Origin: Ichthyophonus hoferi
Lineage: Eukaryota > Opisthokonta > Ichthyosporea > Ichthyophonida > Ichthyophonidae
Direction: 5' to 3'
Length of the DNA stretch: 53,649 nt
Assembly: GCA_002751075.1 (NCBI GenBank)
Contig: NAOQ01000003.1
Location: forward strand, 239,292 to 292,940
The notes below the pieces were generated by a model. It saw only the letters and a program-made list of their open reading frames with translations. It had not been told where the DNA came from and did no database searches. Positions 1 through 10,987 of this stretch are shown one piece after another. The translations under genes were made by a program, and so were the position numbers. Positions within the stretch are counted from its first letter, which is position 1; every line of letters begins with the position of its first letter.

Positions 1-2269
1 AGGCTATCAATGTATATCTCGGACCAGGAGCTATCATCGATAGTGCCAGTTGGGTAGAGAATGTTACTATGCTATCCGACCCCCCTAAGGAACTGCCTCA
101 AATTTTATCGGGATGTTGTGTTAAGAATTCGGTATGTAATGTAGTGTAGTGTATTATATTGTGTTAGACTATATTGTATTGTACGGTATGTTATGGGGTT
201 GTACAGTATAGTATGGTATAGTATTGCATGGTATTCTGATTAGATTTTATCAGGCTAATAATTTAATATATTCTAACTCTCTCTAAATTATCACTATATA
301 ACAATATATAATACACACTTGCACATGCATACACATACACATACACATACACACCTATACACCTACATATATATATATACAGATTATACAATGGGCCAGC
401 GAAGTGGACGGGATGGCTATAGTAACTAACAGTGTTCTCTGCGAACACAGCCATGTAGAAAGGCATGGCAAGGTATCTGACAGTCTACTAGGCCCAAACA
501 CTGGAGTAGCAGAGGGAGAGTGTACAGCCTGTCTATGCGGACCCTTTGTAGGGTTCCACCACCAGTCTCTATTGATCGCCGCATATTGGCCTGAGGGTAA
601 AGGGAATATTGGATATGGTGCTAATGTAGGTTCTAACCATACCTCGAAGGCCCCAGATCAAGAGCTGTGGTGTGGAGAAGGTGGGGTATAATAGCGTTGA
701 TTGCTGTTAGTAGTATTTGATGTTTGTATATAGTGTGCAAGAGTATTGTATGGTATGTATTATGCAGTATGTGTTATGGTATTATGTAATATTGTATGGT
801 ATATATAGTATGTATTATATAGTATTATCAAGATATTACTTAATATATATGTATATCCTATCCTATCCTACCCTACCCTAACCTGTCCTCCCGTCCTCTA
901 CCAGGTACCTTTTTCGGACTCGGCACCTGTATCAAGTTTCCCGCGGATTTCACGCAAGGACCCTATAGTATTATAGCGAGTGGTGTAGTAATGTTACCTC
1001 AACGCATGGCTATGCCATTTTCTCTAGTTAATTCCCCGGCAGAATCGATTGTGGGCCTAAGTCCAGCCTACAATCAGATATTCCCTGGATGGGTACTGAG
1101 TGATAATATATATACGCTAAGAAGGAATGAGAATAAGTATATAAAGAGAAACAAAGCTAAGAGAAATCACTTTATCTTCGATGTAAGTTATGTTATATGT
1201 TACGGTTGCTCTGGTTAATGTGGAAGTTGTTGTGGGTGTAGGTATCGTTATAGGTGTTGTATGTATGCATATATGTATGTATATATAGTGGTAGGCATAG
1301 TTTCAGGTATAGTTGTTGGTATGGTAAAAACAAAATCTTTTTTTTTTTTGGCTTTGCTATTTCTTTTTGCATTACACTATCCCTTGTTTTTCTATGTATC
1401 ACGTGTTAACAAGAAAAGAAAATAAATATGAAAAGATATATTTATAACTATTTTTTATAGTTCTACAATTAAAAAATCAATAATTAGTTAATTATAATTA
1501 ATTACACCACCTAATCATTCAGGTTCTTCGTCCTGAAACTGTAGATGAAATGATCAATGCGCGTCAAGCGTTAATCGCAGCTAAGGGCAAGGCAAAGTTT
1601 AAAGATAGTAACCAACAAGATGTCTACACAGAGTGTGGTATAAGGGGGTTGGGTAAGAATTACTGTAAGGAATCAGATAGAGTGAAAGCTATTGAAACCT
1701 ACACCTTCTATATACAGTATTATGCTGTCATGGGTCTATACGAACAGTTAAGTAAAAATGCCGATCCTGATACTGTATTGAGTGTTGAGAAAGATGATCA
1801 TTTCTGGAAACATCAGCGATTGGTTATTCTCAAGGAACTCGCGGGCGTGCCAGTTAGGGAGTTAATTATTAAGTTAATTAAAGGGAAGGAAAAAATAACA
1901 GAAGATGTTAGTACGGCGAAAGAGAAGGATGATATTAGAGGCATTAATATTATACAGGTGGGTAATGAGGTGTTTGTATTGAGTAGTTATATTTTAATTT
2001 GTATTGTAATGTAGGATGGTATTATGGGAATAGGAATCAGTATTATATTATATTGCTTTATAATGTAGTAGTACATATGTTCTAACAACACCAACCTCTA
2101 TATACTATCCTACCCACAGGACTATTTTGACGCTCATGGCAATGCTAATGAGGATGGTTTTGTCAAAGAATCTAAGAAGAGGCTGGCTGAAGTGAGACAG
2201 CAAATGACTGAAATAATAGCTTACATTGATAGCAAAGCAGCAGAAAAAAAGAAAGCAACTGCGCAATAA
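1..2269 (+). CDS. DUF4954-type beta-helix protein, 3' part (5' end outside window)
   Basis: Exons 1-131 (partial), 383-680, 905-1182, 1523-1957 and 2120-2269 (TAA at 2267-2269) join in phase and give about 429 C-terminal residues. Visible motifs are GPFVGFHHQS, GSNHT and GEGTFFGLG, followed by an IKFPADF segment. As I remember the family, these are the signature blocks of DUF4954, a trimeric-LpxA-like left-handed beta helix of about 600-700 residues known mainly from Bacteroidetes and other bacteria. The last about 150 residues are helical and charged and end in a Lys/Ala-rich tail. No catalytic role is established for the family, so none is assigned. All introns are GT..AG, so this is a genuine nuclear gene and not bacterial contamination. 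AATAAA overlaps the stop region and recurs near 2394. It converges with CINP. Confidence is high for the family and moderate for exact exon borders. Confidence 0.82.
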
Positions 2270-4752
2270 ATAAGGTGACTCATGTGGTAGAGAAAGAGAG
2301 AGAGAGAAAGAGAGAAATAGATAGAGAAATAGAGAGAGATAGATATCAAAATACTTGTAACAATGATATTTTGAGAAAAAAAGAAAGATAAACAATAAAA
2401 ATGTTAATTAATGCACAGTGTTATGATAGTTTATAGTACAATATAGCATGATATATCATTTGATCGTATATTATAATATAATATACTATATTTTGAAATT
2501 ATTATATATAGGGGAATTGGGATCTGGTTGCTCATTAGTGTTTGGTCAATCTACCTGTTTCTATTGGTTTATATATTTACAGCCCAACTTCTTTATCCTA
2601 TGATTGGTCATGAGTTGTAAATCTCGGCTATAAATCCGGTTATCATGTATTCCTAAATTTAAAAATCATAATTAAATTTTCAATGATATATTTGTTAAGT
2701 GGAATTAGAAATTATAAGTCTTGTTGGAATTTAAATGTTATGTCTGTTATGTCTGTTACAACCCCACAATCGTCGAGAATAATCCCAGTTAACAGCTCCT
2801 GATGGACTGATAAAACCCCCACACATGAGATATTAGAACCAATCATAATGGCAGGTTGTTTAAAATTGTGCTGCAAGATCGTTGACTCTGAATGAAAACA
2901 TAGTTTGGCTAAAGTTCTGGTAACAAGTAGATCATAAAATGATTGGTCCAGTATTCGTTAATTGAATAACGCCCTTATCAGGTAAATTGATTTATCAATA
3001 CATAAAATACGAGCATTTACATTAATGGGGAAATTAGTTAAAGAGTCATTCAAATGAAGACCATGTAGTATTAAATCAAGAAAAGACCAAATAATTATAG
3101 TGGCCTCAGTGATATTCTAAGAATTGTATTAGTCAATAAGGATCTTTACGATGGGTCCCATTGCGATTGATAAACACAGCTATGATGGACTCCTGCTATA
3201 AATGAATGTTATGAAAAGGATAAAAAGGACAGAGAACTAATAATAAATATGGTTAATGACGTTTCAACCATTGCAAAACAAAAAAAATCATTTCTTATAT
3301 ACATCTGCTTTATCTTAACGATTAGAAGATACTTGGCCTGTATTCTATAATCATTGTATCTTTACTGTAATGTCTATTCCATCATATTGGCACTTGAGTA
3401 CAACAATCAATGCCCACACTTTTCGTTTCTCCAGGAGTCAAAAACTATTTGCTCACATAAAATTGTTATAATAGTTATAATTTACATTACAATATAGCAC
3501 CTCTTACTGATCAGTCTCATTGTGCAATATCCACATTAGCACCTAAGCGCATCAAAGTGTCAATTCCCTCTGAACCAGAACAGAGGCATCATTACTACAG
3601 CCAGTTGTCTAGAGAGTCTGCATATATGCCTTCTTTAAGACTTTTACCACTTTAACTGAATATTGAGAGCAGATAAGATCAATTAACTATTTCTACCGCT
3701 AGCGTAGTAAAAAATACTTATACAAAGAATGAATCATCAGTAGCAAATCGCTATAGTTTGTCAATTGAGCGTTTTTATTGGTATTTGGTACAATGTAAAC
3801 GCTTCCAATTACCCACCTTTGTAGAACTGAATATTATCTCCTAGTGCTGGCTTTTAAGTAGGTATACAAGTAATTATAAGTAATTATATAATCCTATCTC
3901 ATGGTGGTTCCACTTATATCTACCTACAATTGCAAAAGAGTTCATACTAGATGGGCAACAATCTGTCCTTCTAGCCCCTTGAACAAAGAGCGGTTAACCC
4001 TACATTTATGGATCATTCCATATCATAGTTCCCATTCTCATAATTCTTAATAAACAAACGATTGATTGATGTACAAAGATAAATATTACCACTCCCCCTT
4101 CCCCTCCAAGCTAAGTAAATTATGGCCTAGCTAGATCGTACTTGACCTCTAAATTTCTTGGATCATTTTGTGCTAATTAATATTAATTACTTAACTCAAT
4201 TCAATCAAAGCTTGTGGTATCTTTTCCAATCTCACATTCGTAATATATATAGTATACAAATTGATCATTATACTTAGTATTGATTAACTCGATCTAATCA
4301 AATATCGAGGTATCCTTTTCCATCTTTGATTACCTCTACCCATCTCTTTCAAGCTTCACGGCAAAAGGTCTACAATAAGACCGCTTGATCGTCAGTAATT
4401 TCAGTTTACATCTCTATTACATATGAATTATACCTCAAGCTCTCCTAACCATCCACTTCTTACTAAGGTAATCTATGATTTATTTTTAGACATTACGTTC
4501 TCATTGCTATGACCCAATCATATTTCAAGGATTAGCTACTGCATTTCAAGCCAAGATTGATATCAAGTATAAACACAAATACACCAAAAATGGTTGAGTC
4601 AAGTATTATATAAATAGGTACGTGTGTTAATCTTAAATACGTATATATATAAAGTATTTATACTATATGTAAACTATCTAATATATACATATATATGAAT
4701 TATAAATTAAAAACAAAATTAAAAGGTTTAAAAGCCCAATACCCTGAGTCCT
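2270..4752. other. Intergenic DNA between two convergent genes
   Basis: No host exon was recognised in this stretch. It holds AG-rich simple sequence at 2290-2345, frequent ATTGG/CCAAT pentamers (for example 2602 and 2839) and one copy of an ankyrin-like dispersed repeat, listed separately. Both neighbours end here, so only 3' ends and polyadenylation signals are expected. Confidence 0.6.
3375..3725 (-). repeat. Dispersed repeat with ankyrin-like peptide, copy A
   Basis: Read on the minus strand, this stretch aligns by eye with 38595-38935 (+), with long matching blocks such as CAACTGGCTGT and GGTGCTAATGTG. In one frame it reads SEGIDTLMRLGANVDIAQ. This resembles the second helix and turn of an ankyrin repeat (the usual end is LLLERGADVNA). 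A stop follows directly, and no longer ankyrin array is open. It is either a transposed or duplicated pseudogene fragment or a repeat that captured ankyrin sequence. Borders are approximate. Confidence 0.55.
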
Positions 4753-6368
4753 TTAAGCATAAATGTCACTTTCTCTTTGGTTCCGTGCTTCTTTCCCCTG
4801 ACACTTGTCCAATACAATTCCAAACATTTCAAGATGACTGGCTACAGTAAAATCAATAAACGGTGATAGCATCCAGGTCACGAGGTAAAGGTGTAAGGTA
4901 GTAGTAGGTTTCTTGTAAACAATATCATCTACAATTCTTCGTTTCACTTTTGCATCTTGAGTATGTTTTTGTAGCATTGCATCTGCAGCTTGGGCTATAA
5001 ATGGGTTTTATGTTAGCCAAAGGAATAAGAACAAGGCCAGAGTTCAGTCAATGAAGTAATCGTGCAATTTGGTTTTTTAATATAACTGTATAACTATACA
5101 AATAATGTGTATGTGTATTTGGATGTAATTATAAACATATACAAATACATATACTGCTTATACAGTATAGTATAATGCATAGTAGAGGTAAGATATCAAC
5201 ATGTTGAAGGGAGAGGGGGCGACCTTAAGGCAATGAGATGTCGTTCAATACATAGGCTATATATAATATATAATATAATACAACATATAACATAATAAAA
5301 TATGTAACACAGTATAGTAAAATATACAAAGGGAAGAATTACCCAATGAAAATAGAGAACACAAACCAAACATTTCTTCCCGTGCATCATCAGACTGCGT
5401 AAAGATACTATTGGTTGCCATTCTTAGTAGTAGTTGGTTTAGAGTAGATGTGGTATTTCCCATTAGATCAATAAGGTCCTCCTATTGGTAAGACAGAGGG
5501 GGATAAATGCATGTGTTATTGAGTTATCCATGTACGTCAGACGTGTATTCATATATAACTGTAGGCTTGATAGGTATAGTAATGATAATGGTAATGCGAA
5601 AGAATAGGATAGAATAAAATAGAATAGGATAGGATAAAATAGGATAAGGTAGGATAGAGTAAGGTAAGGTAGAGTAGGATAAGATAGGATAGGGTAGGAT
5701 AGGACATGATATGATAGGATGGAGTATAATATAATATAATACAATACCATACATACCAATTCCTTCATAACCCCTTCCAACTTCTTATATGTTGTGGCAA
5801 ACTCTCTATGTATCTGTCCCTCGATCTGTTCACTTACACTATCACAATCATCCAAGCACCCTATATAGGCCCTGCCTACATACCTGTAAGGTCATAGTGG
5901 GGAAGGAATAGTAAGAAATAGTAGGCTATAATAGGATATAATATGCTATAGTATGATTTGATGCACAAATATACTATCAGCCTTTCCCGAATACAAACAT
6001 ACATCTATATACATGTATATACACAAAAATATACATACAGACACATAAACATGCAAGCAGCCTTCCCCACTTCCCTCCCTTCAAACACTTACCTACAGGC
6101 ATATGATCCAAAACCACCAAAGAAGACAGAAACATTATAAAACCAATAATACACATACACATACATACAAGTATATACAAGTACACACATACAAATATAT
6201 ACATAAACATATACACAATATAATATGTATTTACTGCGACTGTGTGTGTAGATTAACCAGTTTGTTGGCAAATGTAAGGCCTTTCTTACTAGTATCGTCC
6301 CATTGTGCTGCCAATTTTATCCATTGACTACAACTATTACACGCTGTTGTAATATCTCTGGCTAACAT
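4753..6368 (-). CDS. CINP: CINP, cyclin-dependent kinase 2-interacting protein
   Basis: Minus-strand exons 6368-6235, 5883-5757, 5481-5367 and 4994-4753 total 618 nt, giving 205 residues (human CINP has 212). The N-terminal block ends in TFANKLVNL, matching the human segment with ANNIANL. The middle exon is a charged helix with EFATTYKKLEGVMKEL. The last exon has KVKRRIVDDI and then LHLYLVTWMLSPFID, matching the human SYLSMWLHQPYVESD core. CINP is known as a CDK2/CDC7-binding protein and as a subunit of the 55LCC complex (with SPATA5, SPATA5L1 and C1orf109) that acts in late 60S ribosome maturation. The start at 6368 has an in-frame stop upstream. About 20 residues fewer than human precede the conserved core, so an upstream exon is possible. 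Exon 2 has two in-frame acceptors 12 nt apart. Confidence 0.85.
5585..5740 (-). repeat. Degenerate 5-nt repeat tract in CINP intron 2
   Basis: On the coding strand the intron starts at 5756 with GTATGTATGG and runs into about 150 bp of TATCC-like pentamers (seen as GGATA on the plus strand). It is one of several donor-proximal pentamer tracts in this window; see the findings. Confidence 0.8.
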
Positions 6369-7034
6369 TTTATCTGTTGTCTTGTGTGAGTGTAGGGAGG
6401 GCTATGGTGTGTAGGTGGTAGGTAGGTAGGGAGGCAGGCAGATGCTACAGTTACTGTTTAAATAAATATCTCTTTATCCCTCTCTCCTTCACTTTTCTAA
6501 CACACGTCTACCATTTAAAATCAACAATAAAATAACAATTTCAGGTTGGCCAATCACTATGTAATATAAAATTATATAACAAAGAAGCTCAATTATTGGT
6601 TTAACTAATTTTATACTTTAATTCCCTTGGGTTTTAGTACGCACACTAATTCTCCCAAAAGATGATTCACTAATAGCCATAACAAAGTATGGATTATTGG
6701 ATAAACTTTAATTAACTAATAATGAGGTTAATAATAATTAAAAATATTAGGATTAATCATGTTCAGGCTCCCATATTAGATCAATCGTAGATCTATAGTA
6801 GCTTATTCATAAATTAATTATAGATTAATAGTAAATTAATAGTTGATTGACTGTAAATTATAAATAATCACGATCGTTGGTTAAAATTATGGTGATTGGC
6901 TAATATATAATCTCATATGGCTAATGACGTGTGAGATAGGGGTGCATGGCATTATTCGATGACATCATGTATTATTATTATTATTATTATTATTGTATCA
7001 TGTTAATTTGAATGTGTGTGTTAGTGTTATTATA
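6369..7034. promoter_or_regulatory. Putative bidirectional promoter between CINP and NUBP2
   Basis: 666 bp separate the two divergent start codons. The spacer contains several CCAAT/ATTGG pentamers (6550-6554, about 6596, about 6695, 6895-6899) and a TGACGT CRE-like half site at 6925-6930. An (ATT)n run follows at about 6970-6996. No TATA box is obvious at either side. The regulatory role is inferred from gene orientation and motif content only. Confidence 0.45.
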
Positions 7035-10000
7035 ATGGTGGAAACAATGGAGGCTTCAGGTTTGTTTCACTTTACTCACAGTACATAGCATATTTATATG
7101 TATATAGGTTATATATATTATTACTATACCTTCTACTATACTGTCTACTATACACTATTCTATTTACTACAGTCTACTATACTATTATACTATATGTATA
7201 CTTGGGTTTTAAGAAATGGCTTGCACGTTTCCTTCTTTCTCTTTGTTTTTTTCTGCTATACATGCAATCACATAAAAATACGAGTTTTTACAACTATACT
7301 TCTAGACACACATACACACAAGTACACACACACACATACGTCTTACTTTCCTGTACTCATAACTACCTTATATACTATCCTATCTATATGCAAACCCAAA
7401 TACATACATAATACCATGTATACTATCCTGTTCACTTTCTATCTATCGCACAAATATGCACATTTGCCTCTGTCATTATGGCGTTTCATTGCCATTTAAG
7501 TACATTTAATATTTTAATTACGATCTCCCACAGAGGAGCTTGATGGCCTTCGCACAGTGAAGCACGTGATAATCGTCTTATCAGGGAAGGGGGGGGTGGG
7601 TAAAAGTACAGTGACCACTCAGATTGCCATAGCACTCAAGGAGGCGGGAAAGAAGGTAATAATTAATTATAAGTAGCCAGTTATAAGTAGATTATAATTA
7701 ATGGGGCATTAAAGTTTCGAACAAATCATAATTGATCATGACCATAAAATATCGTAATGTATAGAAATTTTAATTAATTAACTAATTCATTCAATTGCAG
7801 TTGTAATATTCATTGTTTTTCCATTATAATTTATTTATTATATTATATCTATGCTGGTATGGATATGTGTATAAATAGCCCATCCAATCACAGTTGGACA
7901 TCTTGAATATAATTATTATATTATATACGTATATATAATTAAACCCTCCAATCACAGGTAGGTATCCTAGATATGGATCTATGCGGTCCCAGTATTCCTA
8001 AGATGTTTGGCATGGAGGGAGCTGATATCCACCAATGTGATGCAGGGTGTGTGATTTTAACTGGTTTTAAATGGTTTGTTTGATTGTCTTATATTTGTGG
8101 ATGAATATATATGAATAAATATAAATACATGTATATTTCATACCATATCATCTCCCGTTATAGCATATCGGCTCATTTATACCACATAAGGAAATTCTAA
8201 ATATACCTACATCTATATCTATATATGGGAATGTACCACTAAGAGAGACAGGAAAATGTCAATGACGAAATAATGACGTAATCCTGGTATATAGGTGGGT
8301 ACCAGTATATGTTACCCCCGACCAGTCATTAGCCCTAATGTCTATTGGATTCCTATTGGGTAGCCAGAAAGATCCTGTGATCTGGAGGGGGCCTAAGAAG
8401 ACAGGTGATTGGAAGTTATATTTATGATATATCTCTTTAATATCTTATATATTCCTATATACAACAATATATCTATATACTACTATATTATCCTCATAGA
8501 CCCACATACATTTATACAGACTATATATACTTGATAATAATATAAGGTAACTTAGTCATAGGTTAAGATTTCCCTAGTTATTGCTGTCTAGCTATTGATT
8601 GGCTTTTAAAGGTGTTGTTATTTTTGAATTTAACTTAAAATTAATTTTATGTTGAATGGATATAAGTACCACTGTTCTAGGAAGATAGGTGGCACGTGAT
8701 TTTATAACTACGCTAGATTAACTGTATGACTTGTTAAATATATACGATTTTATATGTCTATTTTCAGATATACATGCCTGCATACTATCATATGGACTAC
8801 CATCATACTTACCTACCTGCCTCCCTGCCTACCTACATACATACACACAGCCATGGTAAAACAATTCCTTACTGACGTGGCATGGGGCGACATAGACTAT
8901 CTAATTATAGATACACCTCCAGGTAGGTTGGTATTCTGTGATTGTGTGATTGGATTGTTATATCTCATCTATTTAATAGTTATAAAGACAGTTTTTTATT
9001 GACTTGCTAATGTGTCATTATGATTGGGGGAAGTGTACCGTATATGTCTATATTGTTTATATACATGCTTACATAGTATACATGTACCTATACCTATACA
9101 TATACCTATACATTTACGTAGACATATACATCTTCCCATACCCATACCTATATATATACCTATGCCTATACATATACATATACAGGTACCTCCGATGAAC
9201 ATATTTCTATTGTTGAGAATCTGAGAGCCTACAACCCTGACGGGGTAGTCATGGTTACCACACCCCAGGTAAATTCTTTTATTGGTCACTATACATAGAT
9301 ATCTACTTTATTCTATACACATATATATATATCTATATATCTTTGTTTAATACTGCATGCCGTTTATAGATATCTGTATCTACGCTTGCGTTTTATGTTG
9401 TGTTGATGCATACATATATATAGTTTGATAATTTATAGTAATATTATATTATATTGGTTATGGTAAATTCCATGATATACTGATACACATGTATATACAT
9501 ATACTGTACAATATCCTATAGGGTGTATCCACTGCGGACGTCAGAAAGGAATTGAATTTCTGCAAGAGAGCCAAGCTAAGAGTAATAGGAGTAGTAGAAA
9601 ATATGAGTGGTTATACCTGTCCTTGTTGTGCGGTGAGTATATGTTGTAGGGTATAGTATCGCATGGTAGGTGACGGTAGGTTAGAGTACGGTATGATATG
9701 GTATAGTATGCTATTGTATTGCATTATGTTATATTGTTTTATGTTGCGCCATAATTTATTGTTTTATGATATGGTATGGTATGATACTATATTATATACA
9801 GCTATGGTTCTTTTTTCCCTTCTTCTCTCTCTTTCTCTGTGATTTATATTTATTCTATATATATCATGTGATCTTTACCGAGAGCTAACCAATATGAATT
9901 ACAGGAAGTCACGAATATCTTTTCTAGTGGTGGAGGCGAGCAAATGGCAAACGATTTTAATGTACCGTTTTTGGGTAAGTGCGTGGGAGTACAATGTAAT

Positions 10001-10987
10001 AGAATAATAATAATAGGTATAATAATTTCAATAATAATCACAGGGATAGTAATGTAATTATACAATTGATCACTCAACTTCTCAAGGGGATGATTTTTAA
10101 TATTGCCTTTTAAATTAATCCTTTGTTATTATTTGTTGTTTTAATTAATCTCAACTCAATCATTTTCAATATTTTGATATCTTACCTTTATAATATTATT
10201 ATGTTATTAAATATTTACAATTTATGCATATAATATAATAGACATACTTATTCAACAATGATTTCTGTACACAGTAATCACATTTTGTGTTTTTAAAATA
10301 CCTTTAAAAAATATTTAAAATATGTAATATATATTACTGGTCCATACCTAAACTTTAAAAGGCTTGTTACCACAATATCCTATCCATTTACTTACACAAT
10401 TCATATTTCTTTTCTCATACCGCACCTTTCTGTTCAACACAATTGTTGGAGCATGTGTAATCTGTTGCAATTATTCTTTATTTGTTTATTATCCACTATT
10501 AATCACATACTAAATATTATCTATCCAATCTGCACAGAAATGATTCAGATTGAGGTTAGCCCCTATATATCATATTATATTAGATATACAGTTTGATCTA
10601 AATTCTGTTTCATCACATCACATGTGCTTAGATTGGTATAAATTAACCACAGTGTGGTTGAAACAGGGGTTTTGGTTTTATTTACACTATAGTCTGCTAC
10701 CTGTCATACCTCGTTGTCAGGGTAACGGCTTAAAAGAAACTTAAAGATAGGGTATGCTGTATTTACTCTATATTTTTCTCATTGCAATAACATTGCATAT
10801 CTCTTTCTTTCTAACCATATAAGGCCAATCTACTCTTTTACCCATAGGTCGAATTCCTATAGATCCCCAGGCTACAGCCCTTCAAGAGAGAGGATTGGAC
10901 TATGCCACAGAACTACCCAAGGCCAAGATATTCCCTCTTATTGTTGATCTGGTCAAACCCCTACTGGCTTTATCTGACAATGACTGA
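7035..10987 (+). CDS. NUBP2: NUBP2, cytosolic Fe-S cluster assembly P-loop NTPase
   Basis: Exons 7035-7059, 7534-7655, 7958-8046, 8295-8404, 8851-8922, 9186-9268, 9522-9632, 9905-9974 and 10848-10987 total 822 nt, giving 273 residues (human NUBP2 has 271). Key features in order: deviant Walker [10 protein letters not shown] (residues 25-33), [29 protein letters not shown] (Walker B), [17 protein letters not shown] with the CxxC at residues 200-203, and a PFLGRIPIDP tail. NUBP2 (yeast Cfd1) pairs with NUBP1 (Nbp35) as the ATP-dependent scaffold that builds and transfers 4Fe-4S clusters in the cytosol; the CxxC binds the bridging cluster. There is an extra Cys between the two ligand positions (CPCC, CPHC in human). 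All phases close. Intron 8 carries a dispersed repeat. Intron 2 has an exact decoy of its acceptor 10-mer. Confidence 0.95.
10440..10780 (+). repeat. Dispersed repeat family 1, copy 1 (in NUBP2 intron 8)
   Basis: It shares ordered blocks with 36140-36450 and 17400-17640: a CATATTATATTxGxTATACA block, a CAGTTTCAxTGCATxACAT-like block, a GTGGTTGA block and, in copies 1 and 3, GGGTAACGG. Identity looks like 65-75 percent. No terminal repeats, tRNA head or ORF is apparent, so the class (MITE, SINE or other) is open. Confidence 0.65.

Noticed and set aside
2105-2395. Minus-strand frame of 96 residues rich in Leu/Ser/Phe
   Set aside because: It lies opposite the last DUF4954 exon and an AG-rich simple repeat; composition is a shadow of these.
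5463-5855. Minus-strand frames rich in YPILSYPIL
   Set aside because: They are translations of the degenerate TATCC repeat in CINP intron 2, not protein.
6060-6130. Extra CINP exon ending at CCTGTAG/GTAAGTG on the minus strand
   Set aside because: No acceptor AG precedes it after the exon 1 donor, and skipping it gives a perfect phase and a length close to human CINP.
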